This document shows, piece by piece, positions 5,793-10,808 of a stretch of DNA of 10,808 nucleotides. This stretch comes from an uncultured Methanobrevibacter sp. (GTDB taxonomy: Archaea; Methanobacteriota; Methanobacteria; Methanobacteriales; Methanobacteriaceae). The position numbers and the translations under genes were made by a program. Where the stretch lies: contig ONIK01000069.1 in assembly GCA_900317865.1 (NCBI GenBank), positions 1 through 10,808 on the forward strand, in the 5' to 3' direction. A model generated the notes under the pieces. That model was not told where the DNA came from. It ran no database searches and saw only the letters and a program-made list of their open reading frames with translations. Within the stretch, counting starts at the first letter, position 1, and every line of letters begins with the position of its first letter.

Positions 5793-7751
5793 TACAGATG
5801 ATTGAGGAACTTTGTCGGCAACTTTTGAACCAATTTCTTTCATTTTTTCAATTAATTGGTCTTTTTTGCTTCCGCTGATTAAAATATTTTCTAAAACATC
5901 ACTTAATGTTTCAGTTGGAATAATCTCAATCATTTCTTCGTATTTCTTCTCAATCATTACATCTTTTAAGTTTGATTTTGGAATAAGAACTTTTTTCATT
6001 CCAGCTTCTGCAGCAGCTTCGATTTTAGCTGTAGCACCACCGATTGGCATTACATCTCCACGAACATTTAGTGAACCTGTTAAAGCTACAGTCTGATCAA
6101 TCGGAATCTCTTCTACAGCAGATATTACAGCAGTTGCAATACTTACACTAGCTGAATCACCTTCAACTCCGTCGTAAGTCTGGATAAACTGAACGTGAAT
6201 ATCGTAGTCAGACAAGTTTTTGTTAGTGTATTTTTTAATTAATGCACTTACGTTTTGAACAGATTCAGATGCAATTTCACCTAATTTACCGGTAGCAATG
6301 ATTTGACCACCATTTTTAGATTGAGCAGGTGCTGCTTCAGCTGCAATCGGTGATACAATTCCACTTCTATCCCCAATCACTGCAAGTCCGTTTACCAAAC
6401 CGACTCTTCCACCTTCAGAGTTAACCATACTGTATTCTTTTCTTTGTATAATTGATCTGTCAGCTATTTGCTGTTCAAGGGTTCTTGCGAATCTTTTAGC
6501 TTCCAAAACATGTTCCGCTCTAACTAACTTCTCGCCTTTTTCAATAGCCACATCACCGGAAGACCTTACCAATCCACCGAGTTCTCTTAATCTTAATGTT
6601 AATGCATTCTGTTTGCCGGATCTACGTTTTGCTTCCATGATAATTTCATCCAATGCATCCGGAGCAAAATGAGGTATTCTTCCATCATTTTTAACTTCCT
6701 GAGCTACGAACTGCACCAATTTTTCTCTGTTTTCAGTAGTATCTTCCATATAATCTTTCATGAATACTTCGTAACCGTAACCTCTGATACGTGATCTCAT
6801 TGCAATATGCATTCCTTCAAGAACCTGTATGTTACCTGAAGCTACTAAAACAAAGTCACATGGTACTGCCTGTGATCTTACCATTGCACCGCTTGAGTTT
6901 TCACTCTGACCTGTGATTGAATATTGTTTTTCCTGCATTGCAGATAATAGTTCCTGTTGGGTTTTCATTGACATTGTACCTATTTCATCAATGTATAATA
7001 CTCCACGATGTGCCTTGTGAATCATACCTGCTTCTACACGTTCATGCGCTGGAGTTCCCAATCCTCCAGACTGGTATGGGTCGTGACGTACATCACCGAG
7101 TAATGCACCAGCATGTGCTCCTGTTGCATCCATGAATGGAGCAAATCTTTTCTCTTCATTATTAACAAGTAATTTAGGAGACATCGTATTGTTTTTTGGT
7201 TTGATTTGAATTGAAATAAGTAAAATTAATGCGGCTGCGATAATGGATTCTAAGATTCTTCCATAGAAAAATCCAATAATCAAAATTCCACCAATAGCCA
7301 ATGTAGTAATAAGGGTTTTACGTTCTTCACTACCCTTAGCAGAACCTCTTGTTGCTTTAACTATCTTTTTACCTTCTCCAGCAGGTACGGTTCTTACTAA
7401 CGGATGATTGTTATCTTCCACATTCGGATAGATTAATACATCCTGTAAAGTTTCATGCGGTAATATTTGAGCCATTCCTTTTGCAAGCATTGATTTTCCT
7501 ACACCAGGGTCTCCTATAAGCAAAATATTTCTTCTTTGTTTTGCCGCTTTTTTAATTGTTTCAATGGACTCTTCATGTCCTATAACTTGATCAATTAATA
7601 ATGGAGGAACATCAATGTCTTCTGAACTTTTGATATTATCGTAATCCAACATAGGTTTAGTTTCTTCATCATCACTTACCTGAGTGACTTCGGGTTCTAA
7701 AACAACCTCATCAGAAGAGTTATCAATTGGCTCTTGTTCATCAAATTTCAT
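5772..7751 (-). CDS. lonB: Archaeal membrane-anchored Lon protease (LonB)
   Basis: A 659-residue ATP-dependent protease that degrades misfolded and regulatory proteins at the inner face of the membrane. After an acidic, probably disordered N-terminus (1-50) comes the AAA+ module: Walker A GDPGVGKS (80-87), Walker B VLYIDE (251-256), and sensor Asn307 in ASGNIQ. Two membrane helices (about 147-166 and 168-183) are inserted between Walker A and B, the hallmark of LonB and of archaeal localisation. The C-terminal protease domain has catalytic Ser533 in GVEGDSASVS and Lys576 in GGATAKIEAA, the Lon Ser-Lys dyad. All key residues are intact and the length is normal for the family. ATG 7751 is preceded by GTGAGG (7759-7764) at seven bases. 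It is divergent from cobQ across a 190-base intergenic region and ends in a strong terminator. Confidence 0.97.
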   Translation of the reverse strand: MKFDEQEPIDNSSDEVVLEPEVTQVSDDEETKPMLDYDNIKSSEDIDVPPLLIDQVIGHEESIETIKKAAKQRRNILLIGDPGVGKSMLAKGMAQILPHETLQDVLIYPNVEDNNHPLVRTVPAGEGKKIVKATRGSAKGSEERKTLITTLAIGGILIIGFFYGRILESIIAAALILLISIQIKPKNNTMSPKLLVNNEEKRFAPFMDATGAHAGALLGDVRHDPYQSGGLGTPAHERVEAGMIHKAHRGVLYIDEIGTMSMKTQQELLSAMQEKQYSITGQSENSSGAMVRSQAVPCDFVLVASGNIQVLEGMHIAMRSRIRGYGYEVFMKDYMEDTTENREKLVQFVAQEVKNDGRIPHFAPDALDEIIMEAKRRSGKQNALTLRLRELGGLVRSSGDVAIEKGEKLVRAEHVLEAKRFARTLEQQIADRSIIQRKEYSMVNSEGGRVGLVNGLAVIGDRSGIVSPIAAEAAPAQSKNGGQIIATGKLGEIASESVQNVSALIKKYTNKNLSDYDIHVQFIQTYDGVEGDSASVSIATAVISAVEEIPIDQTVALTGSLNVRGDVMPIGGATAKIEAAAEAGMKKVLIPKSNLKDVMIEKKYEEMIEIIPTETLSDVLENILISGSKKDQLIEKMKEIGSKVADKVPQSSVNNPTTH

Positions 7752-7788
7752 TAAAAAACCTCACTATCATAATAAAAAAAAATTCAAC

Positions 7789-7797
7789 ATTATATAA
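7789..7797 (-). promoter_or_regulatory. Candidate TATA box for lonB
   Basis: TTATATAAT on the minus strand, centred near 7793, predicts a start near 7767 and a short leader of about 16 bases that includes the GTGAGG ribosome site. Confidence 0.45.
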
Positions 7798-7816
7798 CAT
7801 TTTCCTACTACTAAAT

Positions 7817-7909
7817 ATATTAACTTTCTTATATATAAAAAGTTTTCTATTTTAGTAAACTAAAGTTAGAAAAATAAATTATTTAAATTGTTATATAGAA
7901 AGTAACTAT
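7817..7909. promoter_or_regulatory. Divergent lonB-cobQ control region with an inverted shared motif
   Basis: TATATAGAAAGTAACTAT (plus, 7892-7909) and TATATAAGAAAGTTAATAT (minus, 7835-7817) agree at nearly every position apart from one inserted base and two substitutions, and they point in opposite directions. Between them is a perfect palindromic element TTTAGT-AA-ACTAAA (7851-7864), with a further ACTAAA half-site at 7810-7815. The plus copy contains the cobQ TATA box. The arrangement could be a common operator or a pair of promoters. Confidence 0.4.
7891..7898 (+). promoter_or_regulatory. Candidate TATA box for cobQ
   Basis: TTATATAG is centred near 7894, predicting a start near 7920 and a leader of about 22 bases that contains the GTGAT ribosome site at 7932-7936. 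Confidence 0.45.
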
Positions 7910-7941
7910 AATCAAATTTAAAAAAAATAAAGTGATGTTTT

Positions 7942-9471
7942 ATGGCAAAATGTATTATGGTTCAGGGAACTTCATCAAATGCTGGAAAAAGTATGCTTGT
8001 TGCAGCATTATGTAGAATCTATAAAAACAGAGGATATAAAGTAGCACCATTCAAATCTCAAAATATGTCCTTAAATTCATACACTACCTTTGAAAACGGA
8101 GAAATTGGAATAGCACAGATGCTGCAGGCAGAAGCTGCAATGGTAGAACCCAGCATTCATATGAATCCAGTATTGCTTAAGCCAAAGGGAGATTTCACTT
8201 CAAATGTAATAATTCAGGGAAAATCCATTGGAGACATGAATTTTTATGATTATCAACACAAATATCATGATGATGCATTCAATGCCATAAAAGAAAGCTT
8301 TAATATATTATCCGAAGAATATGATATAATTGTTATTGAAGGAGCCGGTTCTCCTGCAGAAATCAATATGAGAGATCAGGATATTGCAAATATGGAAATT
8401 GCCCATTTAGCTGATGCAAATGTTATCTTAATAGCAGACATTGAAATGGGAGGAGTATTTGCGGCCATTGCCGGAACATATGTTCTGCTTGACGATTATG
8501 ACAGGTCCCGCTTAAAGGCAACCGTAATCAATAAGTTCAGGGGAAATCTTGACATCTTAAAACCAGGACTCGACAGGATTGAAGAGATAACCGGCGAACC
8601 TGTTTTAGGAGTTCTTCCCTATGATGAAACGTTGAGACTGCCGGAAGAGGATTCAGCATCACTTACAACCCATAACTTTGATGATGACAGGGACATTATG
8701 ATTGGAGTTATCAGACTTCCGAAAATAGCTAACTTTACAGATATCGACCCTTTTGAAGCTGAAAGTGATGTCGGGATAAAGATGATTGGGATAAATGATG
8801 ACATCGGTGATGTCGATGCAATAATTATTCCAGGAACCCGTAACTCTACCCAGGATGTCTATGAACTATGGCATAGTGGCCTTGCAGACAAAATAATTGA
8901 AAAAGCTTCTGAAATACCAGTGATAGGAATCTGCGGAGGATTTCAGATATTAGGTGAAGAAATCATTGACGAAGCCAAAAAGGAATCAAAGCAGGGAACA
9001 ATAAAAGGCCTTGGTCTTCTTCCAATTACATCAGAATTTGAACGTTCAGATAAAATAGTAACGCAATCCGAAGCCATTATTCCCGATGACTTGGAAGGTA
9101 TTGCAGGCGAAATATTTAAAAATATAGTTGGCGAAAGCGTTACCGGCTATGAAATCCACGAAGGAACCAGTGCACTTAATGAATGCGGAGCTCTTTTAGA
9201 AATCAAAAAGGGCCAGGGAAATGATGAAAGCGGATTAGTGGACGGAGCATCATATAAAAATGTGTTTGCAACATACTTCCATGGAATATTCAATAATTAC
9301 AATTTCAGAAGAGAGTTCTTAAACTACATCAGAACAAAAAAAGGTCTTGAAATACAGGAAGGAGAAGACCCCTATGAGGCTCAGAAAAATTACTCAATAA
9401 ACAAGCTGGCTCAAATTGTAGAAGAAAACCTTGACATGGACATTATTGATGAACTGATTTTCAAACAATAA
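7942..9471 (+). CDS. cobQ: Cobyric acid synthase (glutamine-hydrolysing)
   Basis: This 509-residue cytoplasmic enzyme (CobQ/CbiP) amidates four side-chain carboxylates of adenosylcobyrinic acid diamide, using glutamine and ATP, to form adenosylcobyric acid in corrinoid synthesis. Methanogens need corrinoids for methyl transfer. The N-terminal dethiobiotin-synthetase-like domain has P-loop VQGTSSNAGKS (7-17), the family signature FKSQNMSLNSY (37-47), VIEGAGSPAEIN (131-142) and DIEMGGVFA (166-174). The C-terminal class-I-like amidotransferase domain has IPGTRNS (296-302), the nucleophile Cys331 in GICGGFQILG, GYEIHEG (402-408) and the catalytic His447 in YFHGIF. Length and motifs are complete. 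The start ATG 7942 follows GTGAT at five bases. No other cobalamin genes are nearby, and no B12 riboswitch is visible upstream. Confidence 0.97.
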   Translation: MAKCIMVQGTSSNAGKSMLVAALCRIYKNRGYKVAPFKSQNMSLNSYTTFENGEIGIAQMLQAEAAMVEPSIHMNPVLLKPKGDFTSNVIIQGKSIGDMNFYDYQHKYHDDAFNAIKESFNILSEEYDIIVIEGAGSPAEINMRDQDIANMEIAHLADANVILIADIEMGGVFAAIAGTYVLLDDYDRSRLKATVINKFRGNLDILKPGLDRIEEITGEPVLGVLPYDETLRLPEEDSASLTTHNFDDDRDIMIGVIRLPKIANFTDIDPFEAESDVGIKMIGINDDIGDVDAIIIPGTRNSTQDVYELWHSGLADKIIEKASEIPVIGICGGFQILGEEIIDEAKKESKQGTIKGLGLLPITSEFERSDKIVTQSEAIIPDDLEGIAGEIFKNIVGESVTGYEIHEGTSALNECGALLEIKKGQGNDESGLVDGASYKNVFATYFHGIFNNYNFRREFLNYIRTKKGLEIQEGEDPYEAQKNYSINKLAQIVEENLDMDIIDELIFKQ

Positions 9472-9475
9472 CTAA

Positions 9476-9483
9476 TTTATATA
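9476..9483 (+). promoter_or_regulatory. Candidate TATA box for the 80-residue protein
   Basis: TTTATATA starts five bases after the cobQ stop codon. It predicts a transcript start near 9506 and a 26-base leader with GGAG, so the downstream gene can be transcribed on its own. Confidence 0.45.
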
Positions 9484-9518
9484 TGAAAAAAACATAAATA
9501 ATAATTACTAATTAATAT

Positions 9519-9522
9519 GGAG
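9519..9522 (+). promoter_or_regulatory. Ribosome binding site deciding the start of the 80-residue protein
   Basis: GGAG lies nine bases before ATG 9532. It overlaps the alternative upstream ATG at 9517, which therefore is unlikely to be the true start. Confidence 0.55.
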
Positions 9523-9531
9523 ATTTTAAAT

Positions 9532-9774
9532 ATGATTGTAAATGTGAAAGCAACTAACAAAATAAATGGTGAAGTAATTTCATACAAATTAGAAGGGGAC
9601 GGTGCATCCGGATTCTTATATGAAGGAACCCACATGCAAGAAGTAGCTGATAACAAAATCAGAGAAGTCAACAACAATTTAATCTTACAAGGCTCACCTT
9701 TATACACTATCAAATCAGGTGAAAATGCTGCAGTTGAAGCTATGACCTTCGACATTGAAATTAACGCTGAATAG
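9532..9774 (+). CDS. Small conserved-looking protein of unknown function
   Basis: An 80-residue cytoplasmic protein that I do not recognise. An in-frame ATG at 9517 would add five residues, but ATG 9532 has the GGAG ribosome site. The sequence begins MIVNVKATNKINGEVISYKL, continues with a glycine-rich turn (EGDGASGF) and ends AMTFDIEINAE. It has no cysteine, no signal peptide and no membrane helix. Alternating strand-like stretches at both ends with a helical middle (about 35-50) suggest a small alpha/beta or beta-rich fold. With its own TATA box and ribosome site and a strong hairpin/T-tract terminator immediately behind it, it looks like a compact, independently expressed gene. It has no shared function with cobQ or the exporter that I can infer. 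Confidence 0.8.
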   Translation: MIVNVKATNKINGEVISYKLEGDGASGFLYEGTHMQEVADNKIREVNNNLILQGSPLYTIKSGENAAVEAMTFDIEINAE

Positions 9775-9805
9775 ATTTTATTCAGCTCTTTTTTTACTCT
9801 TTTTT
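9766..9805 (+). terminator. Hairpin/T-tract terminator containing the stop codon
   Basis: GCTGAATA-GATTT-TATTCAGC forms a perfect 8-bp stem with a 5-base loop (9766-9786). The TAG stop (9772-9774) spans the end of the left arm and the first loop base. Runs of seven T (9789-9795) and six T (9800-9805) follow. It should end the small-protein transcript before the exporter gene. Confidence 0.75.
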
Positions 9806-9824
9806 AATTAACTTTTTTATATAT

Positions 9825-9831
9825 TTTATAT
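9825..9831 (+). promoter_or_regulatory. Candidate TATA box for the MATE exporter gene
   Basis: TTTATAT is centred about 27 bases upstream of ATG 9856, and no ribosome site lies between. Archaeal spacing then predicts that transcription begins at or near the start codon, a leaderless message. Confidence 0.4.
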
Positions 9832-9855
9832 ACTATCACATCCAAATATTCTATC

Positions 9856-10808
9856 ATGGCTAATGATAATATTGAATTAATGACTGGAGAACCGGAAACT
9901 GCAATAAGAAAATTGGCTGTTCCCATCATGATATCCATGATTTTAACTGCAACATACAATATCATTGACGGTATTTGGGTAGCGGGCTTAGGCCAAGAGG
10001 CCATTGCAGGAATAGGTTTTGTAACACCAATATTTATGGTGCTTAACGGTGCAAGTGTAGGACTTGGAAACGGTGCAACCAGTAGCATAAGCCGTTTTAT
10101 TGGAGCTAAAAATCACGAAAAAGCCAACCAGTCAGCAACACACTCATTAATCATATTCATAGTTGCTTCAGTTATATTATCATTGTTTTTTATATTATTC
10201 CAGGATATGATTTTAAGCAGTTATGGCGCTTCAGGCCAAACCCTTGTTGAAGCAGATGCCTATTCAACCCCACTCTTTTTAGGACTTATTGCATTAATGC
10301 TGTCAAACGGTTCAAGCGGAATTCTTCGTGGAGAAGGAGACATGAAAAGAGCAATGTATGCCGTCATCGTTACAGTCATATTAAATGCCATTTTAGATCC
10401 AATTTTTATTTACACATTAGGTTTAGGTTCTGCCGGAGCATCCCTTGCAACAATCATTAGTGCTGCAATAGCTGCTTCCGTGATTCTATACTGGATTTTA
10501 ATTAAAAAAGACACTTACGTCAATGTAACTCTTAAAGGATTCAAGTTTGACAAAAAGATGTCAAGAGACATTTTAAAGGTAGGTATCCCCTCCTCTCTTG
10601 ATATGATGCTTATGGCCATTGCAATGTCAATCTATTTACTGCTGATTACACAGGTCGGAGGAGACTATGCCATTGCAACATTCTCATCAGGCCAAAGATT
10701 GTTCCTCTTTGCAATAATGCCACTTACAGCTATCGGATCTGCTGTTGTAGCAGTATCCGGAAGCAATTATGGTGCCCGAAACGGAGAATATCTATCCCGA
10801 ACACACCA
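9856..10808 (+). CDS. MATE-family multidrug/cation antiporter, N-terminal part (partial)
   Basis: This gene encodes 317 codons of an integral membrane exporter and is cut by the right edge. MATE proteins use Na+ or H+ gradients to expel cationic drugs and metabolites. The family signature is clear. The opening is TGEPETAIRKLAVPIMISMI, followed by NIIDGIWVAGLGQEAIAGIG, GASVGLGNGATSSISRFIGA (about 56-75), and SSGILRGEGDMKRAM (about 154-168), where GILRG.GD is a classic MATE motif. The next segment is NAILDPIFIYTLGLGSAGAS. About eight of the usual twelve membrane helices are visible, and the second repeat begins near KVGIPSSLDMML. ATG 9856 is the only sensible start, with no ribosome binding site. 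The substrate cannot be deduced. Confidence 0.93.
   Translation, partial: MANDNIELMTGEPETAIRKLAVPIMISMILTATYNIIDGIWVAGLGQEAIAGIGFVTPIFMVLNGASVGLGNGATSSISRFIGAKNHEKANQSATHSLIIFIVASVILSLFFILFQDMILSSYGASGQTLVEADAYSTPLFLGLIALMLSNGSSGILRGEGDMKRAMYAVIVTVILNAILDPIFIYTLGLGSAGASLATIISAAIAASVILYWILIKKDTYVNVTLKGFKFDKKMSRDILKVGIPSSLDMMLMAIAMSIYLLLITQVGGDYAIATFSSGQRLFLFAIMPLTAIGSAVVAVSGSNYGARNGEYLSRTH

Noticed and set aside
7752..7941. B12 (cobalamin) riboswitch before cobQ
   Set aside because: The region is almost pure A/T with no GC-rich conserved B12-box, and the predicted leader is only about 22 bases.
4278..9471. MurT-like ligase and CobQ as a MurT-GatD pair
   Set aside because: CobQ is a full-length, two-domain cobyric acid synthase, on the opposite strand and 2.2 kb away, not a stand-alone GatD glutaminase.
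9477..9755. Minus-strand open frame of 92 codons
   Set aside because: It is antisense to the small protein gene, which has its own promoter, ribosome site and terminator on the plus strand.
9804..10088. Minus-strand open frame of 94 codons
   Set aside because: It is antisense to the clear MATE exporter N-terminus and has no supporting signals.

Overview
The window looks like a chromosomal piece of a low-GC methanogenic euryarchaeon of the order Methanobacteriales, most likely Methanobrevibacter or a close relative. Reasons: a membrane-anchored archaeal LonB protease, a euryarchaeal-type PRPP synthetase, a Mur-ligase/MurT-like enzyme (expected in pseudomurein-walled methanogens), a cobyric acid synthase, strongly AT-rich intergenic DNA with TATA boxes at archaeal spacing, Shine-Dalgarno sites of the GGTGAT/GGAG type, and T-tract terminators. 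The genus is inferred; the archaeal assignment is firm.

Layout. 1-846 (minus): 5' part of a secreted C69-family dipeptidase, running off the left edge. 1105-2019 (minus): PRPP synthetase. 2088-2389 (minus): zinc-ribbon plus membrane-helix protein, broken by a one-base frameshift in an A6 run. 2497-2712 (minus): small TM2-like membrane protein. 2905-3819 and 3806-4288 (plus): an ADP-ribosylglycohydrolase overlapping by 14 bases an unrecognised 160-residue acidic protein. 4278-5699 (minus): MurT-like Mur ligase, overlapping its convergent neighbour by 11 bases. 5772-7751 (minus): LonB protease. 7942-9471 (plus): cobyric acid synthase CobQ/CbiP, divergent from lonB. 9532-9774 (plus): an 80-residue orphan protein. 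9856-10808 (plus): MATE-family exporter, running off the right edge.

Most genes appear to be singly transcribed housekeeping units, each with a recognisable TATA box and several with hairpin/T-tract terminators. The only clear operon is the ADP-ribosylglycohydrolase pair. No mobile element, CRISPR array, tRNA or rRNA was seen, and no intergenic gap exceeds 300 bases (the largest is 847-1104).

No dramatic new multi-gene system is evident. The best candidates for something undescribed are the unknown partner coupled to the ADP-ribosylglycohydrolase, the divergent MurT-like ligase without a neighbouring glutaminase, the shared promoter motif between lonB and cobQ, and two terminators whose hairpin stems contain the stop codon.
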